A stretch of 64,000 nt of DNA. Origin: Agaricus subrufescens. Its lineage: Eukaryota > Basidiomycota > Agaricomycetes > Agaricales > Agaricaceae. A program made the position numbers and the translations under genes. The notes below the pieces were generated by a model. That model was not told the origin of the DNA and ran no database searches. It was given only the letters and a program-made list of their open reading frames with translations. Location of the stretch: the NCBI GenBank assembly GCA_029945375.1, contig CM057057.1, positions 1,178,001 to 1,242,000 of the forward strand, in the 5' to 3' direction. Positions within the stretch are counted from its first letter, which is position 1. Every line of letters begins with the position of its first letter. This document shows, one piece after another, positions 13,688-25,626 of the stretch.

Positions 13688-14922
13688 GAGCGAGGGGCAG
13701 AGGCAAGGGGCATGATAAATTCGCAGAGGGCTCTCGACAGCGTCAGCCGCAGAAGAGACAGGCCGGTGTCACCCGTCACGGCCGCGATCCGGGGCGAGGT
13801 GTCGGGCCGCCGCGCTGATCCGTCGCGCAAAGGCTGCCCTCGTCGCATCTGGGGAGATCATTCCTGTGGCGCGCGTGATGCAGCAGATCACCGGAGAGGC
13901 AGTGAAGGAAAATTTCCGAAACAGATTGTGCGAGCACACCCAATCCGTCCACGGTCCCAGAGGAGATAGCCCACAAGGTTTGCGAAACGAGTCATCGAAT
14001 CCTCCGAATCGCATATCATTATTATGCCAACACTTATGTGAATTAGTAAGTTGCAGACGTTCCTGTCATGGACCGTGTCCATATTGGGCCTGGTCCATGG
14101 GGCAGTCGCCTGCGAGCTATCCGCATCAAGGGAAGGCAAGGGACCCCATGATGGTCACATAGATACTCTGCGAACACACATTGCGAGCCAATAAAGCCTA
14201 GTACCCGTGTGGAACGCCTCTCGAGGGGTCGCGTCACAAGGCCGTGCACCAACAGCCTCTGACAACAATCATGCAGCCAAGAATGCTAATAGGGATGCGC
14301 GCATCAGCCCAATATGAACTGCGCCCGCTATCCCCCCAAGGAAACGAGCGGACTGCCTGGCAACGATCCTGCAAGAATTAAGCAGTCCCGCCACGGTGTG
14401 ACACGCATGTTCGCGGACTTCCGAATACAAAGCGGACTACGTGGGAAGGCAGCGACATAGCGAGCCAGCAGCTAGGCACACCTCCATCATGCTGCCCAAT
14501 TGGAGGCTGTGGCCGTCGACTGGCGCCCGTCACTCCGTGGCTGTAACCTTGGTGGACTGTCATCCAAGAATCCTCTAGCCCCTTGCGGCCTCGTTTGCTG
14601 CTCCTTCTTCTTCTGGCAATACCTTCCAATCTCGAATCACCATGTGTAGCCAGCGGACACGGAGGTTGCTGACTCAACGCCCACCATCATCGATCTTCGG
14701 TGCGCCTTGGAACACCATCCTGATACTGAGTCAGAATCCATGCCCAATTCATCTACGGGCGCGTCCGTCGCGTTTCATCATCCGTATTGGAGTGCTATTT
14801 CCGTCCGAATCTTGACATCAACTCAGATTACAAACTGAGATCTATCCTCTATTGCCTGCAGTCCGGATTTGACTCGGGTACCAATAAGCGTCTAGATTGC
14901 GACTATTAAAGGCCGTGCTACT
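13688..14922. other. Intergenic, GC-rich, probably hides a 5' exon
   Basis: About 1.2 kb between the 5' region of the membrane-protein gene and the adenylate-forming ligase. Many short overlapping frames exist on both strands, as expected for GC-rich DNA. A plus-strand stretch near 14055-14190 reads like a signal peptide (TFLSWTVSILGLVHGAVAC) but has no clear ATG exon. The minus strand at 13775-14010 may hold the missing first exon of the membrane-protein gene. None of these is firm enough to annotate as coding. Confidence 0.4.
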
Positions 14923-16824
14923 GTGGACTGTGATGCCCAAACCCTTCGCCCCCCCCTCTCCGATCCCTATCTCAGGTCGATGATAAAGACACACCTTACC
15001 GTTCTCGAGGATACCGCCTCCAAGTTCGCCCACTCCCCCGCCTTCAGACTCCCCGTCCTCGACCCCTCCACCAGCCGTATCAAGTCCTGGAGCACAATCA
15101 CATACCAGCAGTTCCACCGTGACGTAGAGACATTCGCAAAGTATTGGACACAGATCCTAGCAGGGAATGGCATCCCCCAACGCTCAGTCGTTGGTCTATG
15201 GTAAGCCCCAGTTCAAATTACTCGTCGTCTCGCTTCTTCTAAACTCGGCTCCAGGCTAAGCGGTTTCCTCTATACCGATGTACTTCACATATACGGCCTA
15301 TCGCGAGCCGGTTACGTCCCGCAACTATGTAGCATACGCCTACCTAACCCCGTTGTAATCTATGAACTCATGCGCAAAGCGGGCGCTAGAGCTCTCATCC
15401 ACGACCCCTCCTTCACAAGCATCCTAGGAGACAGTCCAGTGTTCACACATGTGGCCCAGGATGTTCGCCATCTGAACCTCCAAAATATGCCACTACCACC
15501 CCTCCTTGATGTCACCCCTGAAGATTTGGTCTTCGTTTTCCACACCAGTGGTTCGACATCAGGATGCCCCAAGCTAGTACCAGCAAGACATCGATGGCTA
15601 TCATCTGCCTTGGAGAAGTCGTATCATCTTGGCTATCCTTGTACCTCGCACAGACAAGATGTGACAGTCTTCATGTGCGTAATTCATCTATTCCTGTCCA
15701 CGTCCGACTTAATTGAATTCTCTTCAACAGGGGTAGCATGTGTCATATCGGCCAAAACTTCAGTAAGCACAGGTTCTAGAATCTTTTCTTGGAACAAAGT
15801 TCCTGACGCGAGTCAATAGTGTTCCTTGGCATGCTTCAGCATGGGGCTTGTACTGTCCAACCCACCATCCTCAACTACTCCTCCGAAGAACTGATGGACA
15901 TGATCGTTCGTTGCGGTCTGAATCGCCTCAACCAGTTCGCCAGTTTCCTCGGAAACCATCTTCGAGCATCACGTCAAGACTCGAGGCTATTATCCTTACT
16001 CGTTTCTCTCGACGACATCGTATATTCCGGACTCCCACTCCCGCGCGAAGAAGAGCAATATGCTTACAAGCACGGGATCAAGATCAGAGTACGTTTCTAT
16101 TCAACCTTTCAAACATGATTTACGGCCTGGTACTAAAGTAATGTGCTTCATCCTCTAGAACCTGTTCGGTAGCACAGAAGTCGGCGCAATGCTCCTATCA
16201 GGCGGGTGTGAACGCAATCCGGCCTTGGTGGCGCCTCTTCTGCCTGGCACTTCATACCGATTCGTACCTACCACCCCAAAATCCGAACAACACCAATCCG
16301 CCCACCGCTCCAATGCCGAACTCTTCGAGCTTGTTATCCTTTCTGAATCCCCCGATTGTCCCGACGTATCCCTACGGCATCCAGATGGACATTTCCACAC
16401 AGGAGACCTCTTCCAGGAAGTCGTCCCCGGCTTCTATCTCTACCGCGGACGAGACGACGATTGGATAAAGTCAGAGAACAGTTTACGTTGTGACACAAAG
16501 GCAATCGAGGATAACGCCAGAGCAATGTGCGGAACCCTTATTGCTGAATGTGTAGTCGTCGGCACGGGCCGTCCTTCGCCCGTGATGTTTATAGAACCTG
16601 GTGTCGAGATGAACCAAGACAAGTTAAAGAAGGATATCTTCCGCAAAATCCGGCTCTTCCACTCCCGACGATACCTGCACGAACAGATCGTATCGCCAGA
16701 TATGATCGTTGTCGTGGACAAATCAACTCTGCCCCGTACAGCTACCAAGGGTAATATTCGTCGTCAGGCCGTCGAGGAGGCTTTTAAATCACAAATTGAC
16801 GAGATCTTTGCTCGGGTAAGGTAA
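14923..16824 (+). CDS. Adenylate-forming enzyme (AMP-dependent synthetase/ligase family)
   Basis: An ANL-superfamily enzyme that activates a carboxylic acid with ATP to an acyl-adenylate. The exons join in phase through about five short introns. The core motifs are present in order: the P-loop VFHTSGSTSGCPK (A3), NLFGSTEVGAM (A5), HTGDLF (A7), YLYRGRDDDWIK (A8) and LPRTATKGNIRR with the catalytic lysine (A10). The length is roughly 550-560 residues, that of a stand-alone adenylation enzyme; no carrier-protein, thioesterase or reductase domain follows before the stop. The sequence resembles the adenylation domains of fungal NRPS-like enzymes. The start could be 14923 or the in-frame ATG at 14980. 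Substrate cannot be told from sequence. A small exon at about 15731-15762 sits between two introns. No other biosynthetic gene is adjacent. Confidence 0.82.
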
Positions 16825-17617
16825 TAACTCCTTTGTTAATAGGAATTTCTTTTCTTTCTTTTTTTTTTGGTGGACTCTTTTTCTTCTCGATCTTTAAATG
16901 CTATTTATTTATTGGCAATCCTTGTTTACCTTAGTATATCACATACCATCTTATCCTTCGCATTCTATAATTTGCTTGAATTATTAGTACATATTTCTAG
17001 TATCACCTCGACATCGGATTCACTATGTTTTTGTTGTAGCACTACGCTGTTTCCATCCTCTCTCACACAATTGCATCCCACTAGATAGCATTGCAATAAT
17101 ACCTAGATGGTATCAAACCGTTAGTCATGTAATACAATCAAACAAAAACGTCAATATGCAGTTGTCAAAGTAGCTCCGTATATATGAAAGGGCACTTTGT
17201 CCCTGGATTGAATTGAACACACACACACACCCCCCACCCCTTCGAAAAACATCTGTAACAGAATCGGAAATCGGGATCAAACGGTGATGAATCGGTGAAT
17301 GTTCAAAATGCATCAAAAGGCACTAATTATACCCAAAACAGGTGTTACACTTTGTATGTATCAAAAAACTTCGTCGTTGTGTCCAACAATCCTAATACTT
17401 GGAGCGAAGAAGAAAACGTTTCAGCTCACTCTTTGAAGTGACCATCATGCTTTAGAAGGTGTTATGTGGGTAAATAGTTGCCTGTCGTCGTCAGCGCTCG
17501 ACGGATCGATGTGGATATAGATCGGTCATGATGAAATGGAGTAATTGGGTACGAATTACTGGATATACATTGTACTGCGGATGTGTTGAATTACGGTATC
17601 AAGAGACACTCGCAGCA
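16825..17617. other. Intergenic between convergent genes, CA microsatellite
   Basis: 3' flank of the ligase and of the minus-strand TDP1 gene. It contains a pyrimidine-rich tract at 16850-16870 and an (AC)n run followed by C-rich bases at about 17216-17240. I see no coding frame. Confidence 0.5.
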
Positions 17618-20177
17618 TCATTCAACTGGGATCGCATCAGGTTGATGATAAATAGACTCCTCCTGGATCTATAAGGTAACACACAAAAAGGACAGCAGTC
17701 AGTTATAGATACATGTCCCACGCAAACCTTCCTTACCCACGGCTCATCGACATTCGGGGAATATTTCCGAGGAGGCCGTTCAAAACATGCAACTCGGGTA
17801 GCTTCAACTTCATCTCTGAGAGGGAAAACAATCCCAATTTCGTAGTTCGTGATCTAGACCAATATTAAAGTGTGAATGGAACCACGGTCTTACGTCCAAA
17901 TTGACGGCTCTCTCACATTTAGAATCGGGTTGAACGCGCTTCCAGACAAAGTGCCCCACGCGGAGGGAGTAAAGTTGTGAGAACCCACATAACCCCACCC
18001 AACAGCTGGCTCAATGATCTTAACCTCCGACTCTTCCTCCGTATCGGATTCCTCTCCATTAGCCGATGCGGAAACTGTGCGTTGCATAGTCGCTATTATC
18101 ATCTTGATAATGGGTGAGGGTGGAGATATAAATTTAGATTGACGTAAACGCATACTTTGGAATGCATCAGCACGGGACCAGCTTTGCTCTTGGAGACATA
18201 GAATTTATCCCTAGGGAAATTTTTCGCTGCCCACTGCTTCCTTCGACAGAAGATCGTACCTCCTCCCTGCATTGATGAGCAATGACACAACTTAGATGAT
18301 CAGTGCAACAGGCAATACTCACAGGTTCTCCAGGGGTACTCTCCTGGACAACTCTTTTCGTCGGGAAGATGATCTTTACTGGTGGATAAGGCAGTTTCTC
18401 GCGACGCCGTTTGGGCTGATCGAGCCAATCTTCAGCAGACTCACCCCTTGCAGACCAATGAAATTCATTTAACCATTGAGTTGTAAAGTTACCGAGACTG
18501 GAACCCTGTATCGAGGGAGAAAACGATTATTGAATATGAACAATCTTTCAGTGGAAAGTGTCCACGCTAACCTGACATTCAATCGTGAGATTACCTTTCC
18601 CGAGTTTTCTGCCTGTCCGGAGTCCCATAGTTCGAACCGCCATCATTAATCGCGGATGCCCAGTTCTAGTTTCCGCTTTATCAATATATTTTTTTGGGGA
18701 AACAGTCGAACATACTTCACTACATTCGGCCATCCTTCATGCTTTCCCGCGATAGAAGAGACAAGGTGCACCTTAACTTTGGACCAATCCCATCGTATGC
18801 GGAGATCTTCGATGGTCTTGAGAGGGATATTGGGCTACCGAAATGCATTCATTTCAATATACATAGACGTTCATAAGAAAGAATTCACATGATCTGGAAG
18901 CATCGTCTTCAAAGCGGGAGCAACATTGACGGCATGCAGCACCTGTTGCATCATAGACGGGAAGTCTCCTGCTTTGGGGTCATGGGGTATGGGTTGCGGG
19001 CGTAAGGGCAAATCTTGTACCCAGACAGACTGATTGCGGCGTTAAGTTATGTTCAACTTGAATAAACCATACTCACATTTTCCATATCTCGCCAATCATA
19101 TGCGATCAAATTAGCAGTGGAAATAACGACGCGCAGACTACCATTTTTGTAAAAGAGCTACGGGAATAAATTTAGACATCATCGGGGGCTCGGATCCGCA
19201 TCACGTACGAGCATAAACTGATGCCAAGGTCAATTAGTGTTAGGCCGACGAGAAACGGTGTTGGGGCTTAACCGACCTTCATGTGCTGGCATCCAAAGCC
19301 TCCGCGGAGTACAGGGGTGGTTTTGATCCATGTAGGAAAAGTATACTTGATTGCAGCCTTTCCCGTCGGGTCTGGTTGAGCAACCATGATGACGGGGACA
19401 GTGCGGTCAAAGAAATCGTAAATCCAGGGAAAATCTAAAGAATATGAAGACAATATGGCAAAGGCTAACTCTGATTTCTGAAATGATAAGATTAGCAATA
19501 ATGGTTCTGATGACCGACCGGAACGTACGCCTCCTAGAATTTGTGTCAGACGAAATGTCCGCTGACCATCCTTTCGAGGTTCGGCGAACCTAGTCGCAGT
19601 TTGACGAAGTTCACCATCCCAGAACATCTCTCTATCAGAAGTACTAGAAGCACCAGCTGAAACTGAAGGGACTGACTTGCCCTTAAGCGGATAGGAAAGA
19701 TGCGCTTTCTTTGTCGGCCGCTCGTCCATACTCACATCACTGCCACTATCAGACTGGCTGTCGTGTCTATGTTTATCGTCACCTAAGCTTGCTTCGCCTC
19801 TAAGCCTCTTCTGCCTTTCAAGGCGTTCTTTTTCCAGCTTGGCACGTTCTGCCAGAAAGGACGAGGGTCCTGGTCTTTGTTGTCCAGTACTTGGTCCATC
19901 GACGTGTTGCGAAGGAAGTGATTGGGAATCCTGGTTGGTAGCTCGAGAAGCCTCGAGGGCCGTCCGCAAATCAGCTTGGTATCGCGCCTGCTCATCGTTT
20001 CCGCTGAGATCGTCATCATCGTCATCGTCGATGGTGATGATTTCTCGCTTTTGTGAGCGCTGACTCTCTTCGAGGCTCAAGGCAATCGCCCTTATTCGTT
20101 GGTAGGTCGTCTCCCCATAGGTTCAATACGTGCATAGTAGCGACATACCTCGCCAGATCCTCGTCTTCGCTGTCCAT
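17618..20177 (-). CDS. TDP1: Tyrosyl-DNA phosphodiesterase 1 with N-terminal UIM-like motifs
   Basis: Tdp1 hydrolyses 3'-phosphotyrosyl DNA left by trapped topoisomerase I and other 3' blocks; it acts in the nucleus. The start is set by splicing: exon 1 (ATG at 20177) encodes MDSEDEDLAR and joins to AIALSLEESQRSQK, giving a textbook ubiquitin-interacting motif, followed by a second UIM-like stretch (DLRTALEASR). A disordered linker with a DDDDDDD run follows. The catalytic region shows FGCQHMKV (first HxK), RVVISTANLIAYDWRDMEN, then LMHSKV (second HxK) and GYVGSHNFTPSAWG. About ten introns. The C-terminus is modelled with a final intron after DEPW, ending at 17618; retention of that intron would give a different short tail. 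The second HKD block is split by an intron and a linker with acidic residues. Confidence 0.85.
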
Positions 20178-20356
20178 TCTGGATGCTCAGACACATTTCG
20201 GTCATTGGATTCCTATATATCCGTCACGACGCACGTGAGTTTCGTGACATGTTCTGATTGTTCTCATCACGGAGATCATTAATGATTCCAGGCCTGTTCC
20301 AGGCTGCTTCAATTGGCTTTAGATAATCAACAATTGTCGATTCTCTGCCATCTATC
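20178..20356. promoter_or_regulatory. Shared bidirectional promoter region
   Basis: Only 179 bp separate the start codons of TDP1 (minus) and the acylaminoacyl-peptidase-like gene (plus). Both genes must take 5' untranslated and promoter sequence from this stretch. No clear TATA box is visible. The element cttTAGATAATCAACAATTG at about 20319 is AT-rich. Confidence 0.6.
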
Positions 20357-22891
20357 ATGTATACCCAGCTGGCCGAGATTCCTGCTCCAGTAGCAGCAAC
20401 ATTTCTACCCGACGATGGTAATATTTACGCTCTTATCTGAGGAATGAAAATTCACCATCATCTACCTAGCTGCCCAGATCACCTACACAGCGCGACATTT
20501 TGCGTCCAACTCCAAGAAAACGCTGACTAAGGTTGTGGCGCTCAACGCTAATACCCCGACAAATTTCCCTCTTCAAGAGGTTGGCGAAACAGTAGCATCT
20601 GTCATATCTCCATCGTACGAACTCAGTGCCGTCCTTCGCGAGAGCAAGCAGGGCACCTCAACCAGGCGGTTCGTGGAAATTTGGCGTAAGAATAGGATTG
20701 AGGTGTCTTTTGAAGTATCAGATTTCCACCAAGCATTCTATCTTGACGGCAAGTACCGCAATTCGCAAGGCGCCTATGAATATCTCATGATATAAACAGA
20801 AAATTTGTCGACACTCGCTTTTTCTCCCTCTGAGACGGCCTTACTCTACACGGCCGAGGCAAACGCGCCAACGAATACATCTGATGATCCATATGCTAAA
20901 TTTCGTTACAAACCCTCCTTTGGAGAAGGTTTCGGCGGCAAAAAACAGCCTCGTTTCTTTCTCTTACGCTGGAAAGGGCTCAAAGATTCACATGATGCAC
21001 CATCAAAGCCACAACTTTTCGAAGTTAAACCCGAAGCGGACGACGTTCTCTTTGGTCAGGGTGTATTCCTTCCCTGTGCCGAAGAAAATATAATCTACGC
21101 GACGGGTTACGAATATACTCCGAATGGAAGACTACTAGGAATCAAGGGATGTTACAATCGACCCTCTGGTATATGGGAGTTATGTTTCCGCGAACCTGAC
21201 GCCACCTCCAATGATACCGAAAAGGAAAAGAAACTGGATGTTATTATCTACTCGGCGCGTAAGCTAAGCGGCCAAAATTCAGGACGGTCCCCGCGTCTTC
21301 TCGTAGAAGGGTCCAAGACCACTCTCTACTGGCTATCATCTGATGCTGGAGGGCCTCACTTGTCGACAACTGCGATCGAATTCTTAGAAGTAACTCATCC
21401 CAAGGACTCCCCTACAGAAGCTGGCCCTCAAAGTGCTGTACTCGTCCCTGTGACTCGATCAGGAGACTTCCCTGGGATTTATACTGCCTTTAACATGTCT
21501 TCTCGTCCCTTTCTCCAATCGGGGGCTAGTCCTTCAAAGATTATCATTTCATCCCAATGGGGTTCTCGAACCACTCTCTTGTCTGTTTCAGCTGTTAACG
21601 GTTCAATTAAAGATCTCGCTCCACCAGACCCAGGTTAGTTCTTTTCTCATCTCATGCCAATGATATGCCTCGCGCTGATGCACTCCCAGCCCTATTCAGC
21701 TGGGCACTGTTAGCGACAGATGGAAAGAACCGTATCATATGCTCAAGGAGTTCACTAGCGGTTCCATATGAAATTCTTCTGGGAGTAGTTTCCGACAACG
21801 GTATTAAATGGTCAATCTTGGATAAACCAGACCTGGCAGCAGATGGTACGTTGATTGTCAAATCAGTAACCGCCTCGACCAATTGAGATATGTGTCGCTA
21901 GTATCTTCCGCTCTACAAACTATACAAATCAGCATCCATCAGATACCTGATCGTTCGCCTTTGGAAACTATTGTCGTCAGATCCACGCGTGACGAAGCTC
22001 AGGGGCCATCTCCACTCATTACAGACGCGCATGGTGGCCCTCATGGAGGCTATACGACTTCTTTTACTGCGGGCACCACCGCGTTAGTTCTAGAAGGATG
22101 TAAGTGGTTCTTCGTCCTCCCGTTGTATTAAATTTCCTGGACTTCTGCTCTCAGATACTCTCTCACTGCCAAATTATACGGGATCGCCCGGATATGGACA
22201 AGACAATATTTATAAACTTTTGGGCAAGTGTGGGACTCTAGACGTTGAAGACGTCCACGCCTCTACTTTATATGTAATAAACGACCTTCAGTTGGCCCGC
22301 TTGGGAGAAGGAGAAGTGTTCGTTACGGGAGGAAGTCATGGTGGCTTCATATCGGGACATCTGGTCAGTCGTTACCCAGACATCTACAGTGCCGCGGTTC
22401 TTCGCAATCCTGTTATCACCTGTGGTGAAATTGCTGGGACCGACATTCCGGATTGGTACTTTGGAGAATTTGGTTTCCAGGATGAATATCCCATCAAGTC
22501 GTCTCCACCATCCACCGCTTTATCAACGATATCCAATTCTTCGAAATTACGTGACCATTTCCAGGCGCCGCATGTCACACCTCGTATTTTTGAAACGCTT
22601 TATGCTTCCTCACCATCGACAGCTCTAGTCAAGTACTTAGAGAACCGACGCCAGAAGAAAGAAGATTCTAAACGAATTCCACCAGTCTTGCTTACCTTAG
22701 GCGCTTCAGACCAACGTGTTTCGCCGACGCAAGGTATCGGATTCTATTACCTACTGAAAGGTGCGGGGGAAACTGTAGACATTCTCATCTTTGATGGAGA
22801 AGGTCACCCGATTGATGGGGTAGAAGCGGCGAAGGCTACGTGGGAAGCTACAAGGGACTGGCTAAAGAGATTTGGCAGGAAAGGAACGTAG
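20357..22891 (+). CDS. Acylaminoacyl-peptidase-like prolyl oligopeptidase (S9 family)
   Basis: A cytosolic serine peptidase of the S9C/APEH type, expected to remove N-acylated amino acids from short peptides. Start MYTQLAEIPAPVAATFLPDD. The N-terminal half is a beta-propeller-like region (for example FYLDENLSTLAFSPSETALLY). The C-terminal alpha/beta-hydrolase domain carries DAHGGPHGGY, the nucleophile elbow TGGSHGGF (Ser), SDQRVSP (Asp) and GEGHPI (His). Introns were placed by phase: a GC-AG intron at 20749-20799, a GTACGT intron joining AAD to VSSALQ near 21845-21900, and a GTAAGT intron inside EGY-TLSLPNY. The sum is about 700 residues, normal for APEH. It is divergently transcribed with TDP1. 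Confidence 0.85.
20749..20799 (+). other. GC-AG intron in the S9 peptidase gene
   Basis: The donor reads GACG|GCAAGTACC, the strong form expected of rare GC-AG introns, and the acceptor is AAACAG. Removing 51 nt restores the frame (FYLD-ENLSTLAF). Without splicing the frame hits a TAA at 20793-20795. No GT donor nearby gives the right phase. Confidence 0.75.
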
Positions 22892-23514
22892 TTGAATTTT
22901 GTACCATGAAAGTGAGAATTTGAATATGAGTTTCTGGGACTGGATCGCCCCCTTTTTTTTCACGAGTACGAGGTTATGATGTGTAAGAATCGCCGGATTT
23001 TCGGCAGGTATTTCAAATAGGTTGTCAAAGTCAATAGATATCCACGTGCGATCAACAAAAGATCAAAGATATCCCCATGACTCATGCATGCGGCATTACG
23101 GTATATAATATAGTCGTGGGCTCAGCTGACAGGCGAAAATTAGGCGAAAACCCAACCACACTTGCCGCTTCTTTTACTCCTGAGGAACGCTGGCTGTATT
23201 TGAAAATTTGTTTCTCTATGTTGTTATTTTAGCCTTGCCAGACAACCATCCAAAAGAATTGTTTTTTTACGTTGAATAACTCTCGCAGGGACGAATGAAT
23301 CAGACCATTCGGACTGTCGTTAACAGGATCACATTGATCTCTCGTCACGATAACCCGCTGGGAATTCTCACACCGGTATGGAAACAACATGCCCATTCTC
23401 GGCAGACATCCCTGTGAAATTCGAGGAAGCATTGGACGTGCCGATGCATTCAGTCTGTTTCTCAGCGTTCGCCCCTACTCTCAGTGCCACTCGACATTCC
23501 TTACTGCTTGAACA
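22892..23514. other. Intergenic, start of hydrolase tandem repeat unit
   Basis: Contains the 3' flank of the peptidase gene and, from about 23235, a segment that reappears in diverged form at about 24915-25020 upstream of the next hydrolase copy (both share a ...CAACCA...TTTTTACGTT-AATA-CTC... pattern). It therefore marks the 5' part of the duplicated unit. No independent coding frame is seen. Confidence 0.5.
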
Positions 23515-24801
23515 ATGTCCGAAAGGTCACCATTGATATCTGCAAACCTATACGGTCGACCGTCTTTTATCGAGAAGATTGGAGTATTTTCCAAACTTCT
23601 TACCCTTCGTCAGTGGGCAATGTCAGTCATACTTTTTGGGAGACTAATTTTACTTTTTTTCTGGGCGGTAGCCGTCGTGATAATTTGGAGGTTTATCTTC
23701 AAATGGAGCGGCAGGACCAGAAAGCGTAGCGTGATTGACGGAGTTATTCGATCGCTGACCACCGGGCTCAACATACCCCAACTCCAATATGCGTTAGGAA
23801 CAACCGCAGGAACATATCGCACTTGGTGTGGCCATGTCAAGCAGGCACCCAATGTTGAAGAAATCGGTGAGGGCGCGAACTTGCTGTGGATCGGTGAGCG
23901 GGGACTAGAGAAGGTTATTTTGTTCTTCCATGGTGAGTCCACGATTCAGTGTGTTTAGACGACTTATTCAAGTATCGCGGTGCCGTATTGAACGTATACT
24001 ATGGAAACAGGTGGTGGTTTCCTTCTGCCTCCCACTGAGCCTGCTCTTAAATTCTGGGCCCATGTTCGTACTAAACTTGGAGAGCGCGGTGTAAATGTAT
24101 CCGTGGCTATGCTTGAATACAGTGAGTATTTCGGCACGTCATACAGTATAGAAGCACTGATTCAGTCCTTTTTGATAGCACTTTCTCCCGTCGCCCATTT
24201 CCCCACCCCACTCAAGCAAGCGGTGGCAGCCATCAAACACCTCGTCAACCTTGGTGTCAAACCAGAGAATATCCAACTCGTGGGGGATTCTGCTGGTGGA
24301 AATCTGATACTTCAAGTCCTCGCCCACCTCTTGCATCCTCTCCAGTACGAAAACGTACCGCCCCTGTCGCTTTCTTCCCCGCTTAAAGGTGCCTGTTTGG
24401 TGTCCCCATGGGTAGACCTCTCGGATATTCGTGGAACATTCAAAAGCGGTGATTCCACTGACATGCTCACGACTAGCATTGTTATATATTGGGGTTCAAA
24501 GATCCTCGGACCTGTGCCACAGGAGCATCGCCCATATATTGAAGCCAATAGTGCAAAAGATGATTGGTGGAAAGGTGTTGACGCACTCGTTGACCGCGTT
24601 CTCATTACAGCAGGTCAGGAGGAATGTCTGAAGGATGAGATTATTCGTTTCAATTCCGTATTTGAGAAGTCCCATTCTCATGTCACGATGCTGGAACACC
24701 CCGGTATACACGAAGATCCTTACTTTGCAGTGGACGCTGGGGAGTCAGGTGGAGGTGCTGCAGATAGGATTGTCGACTGGTGTCGGGACAGTCTCCATTA
24801 A
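23515..24801 (+). CDS. Alpha/beta hydrolase, HSL/Say1-like, tandem copy 1
   Basis: A hormone-sensitive-lipase family (Abhydrolase_3) esterase related to steryl acetyl hydrolases. Residues 1-30 read MSERSPLISANLYGRPSFIEK. A 63-nt phase-1 intron with donor GTCAGT (from about 23613) then joins to a short hydrophobic anchor and basic stretch (VVIIWRFIFKWSGRTRKR). That intron is conserved in the two paralogues. A second intron splits the oxyanion motif, giving HGGGFLLPP; a third lies after AMLEY. Catalytic signatures are GDSAGGN (Ser), the ITAGQEECLKDE region (Asp) and EHPGIHEDPYFAV (His). The first exon could instead be read through the intron as a longer membrane helix in this copy only, but paralogues argue for splicing. 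Substrate is unknown; a membrane-anchored ester or sterol-ester hydrolase is likely. Confidence 0.85.
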
Positions 24802-25626
24802 TAAAAGATTGCGATATGTTTGTTTGTCCAACTTTGGCAGTGTCGTCTATGTTTTGATAGGCTACTTGACAATTCACTCCCGAGCACTACTGGATGTTTC
24901 CGAATTTTCAACTCTGCTAGACATCCAACCAACAAAAACTGTACTTTTTACGTTTAATACCTCTTGTTGGGATGAAAGAGTCACACCATTTGGGCTTTCG
25001 CCAACAGTGTACTGAACTTTGATCGATGAGCTAATATGCATTAACCATGATCTTAGATTTGAGTGATTTCACGGGTTGCTCACGCACGGTGGACAATTAC
25101 CTGTCAAATGGAGATAAGGGGTTTGATGTCAAGCGGTTTGTCAGATCGTCGGCAACCGTTGATGCACCAACACAAATCCAAAAAACTCAAAAATTTTCTA
25201 AGTCCCTCAGCCACCGCTATGCGCCATCGACGCTGCCCTCGTATAACGTTAGGTTCATATACCATTTAATTTTAATGTTGGAGTCATACTTGTAATCCCA
25301 CATCAAAGATTGAAGCATTCTGCGAAAAGAATGTAATCCTAAACAAATAAAATGTACCATGATTGTATTCCTTTATTTAGATTGTAAGGTTTTAAAAAGC
25401 TTGTATTGTCCATTCGTTTCACTTTACCACAATGTAAGCGTTCACATTTTCTTTATTTGTAATACAATGATTGTTTATGATGTAAGGTCTACAATATTTG
25501 AGCCGATTTGCTGATGTATGCACATTCTAAGTGGAAACTCCTGTGAACTTCAATGGAGCATAGGACGTTCTGTTTCTCAGCGTTCCCCCCCAGCTACTGC
25601 GCCATCCAAGTTCCCTCCCTTGAATA
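24802..25626. other. Intergenic between hydrolase copies 1 and 2
   Basis: Begins with the 3' flank of copy 1. From about 24915 it holds a diverged repeat of the copy-1 upstream region. The stretch 25270-25500 is AT-rich. I see nothing coding. Confidence 0.5.

Noticed and set aside
14055..14190. Signal-peptide-like stretch TFLSWTVSILGLVHGAVAC on the plus strand
   Set aside because: No start-codon exon with a plausible intron could be found; the region is GC-rich and open in many frames.
23613..23675. Reading hydrolase copy 1 through its first intron as a longer membrane helix
   Set aside because: The paralogues have stops or frame changes in the matching segment and share the same GTCAGT donor, so splicing is the better model.
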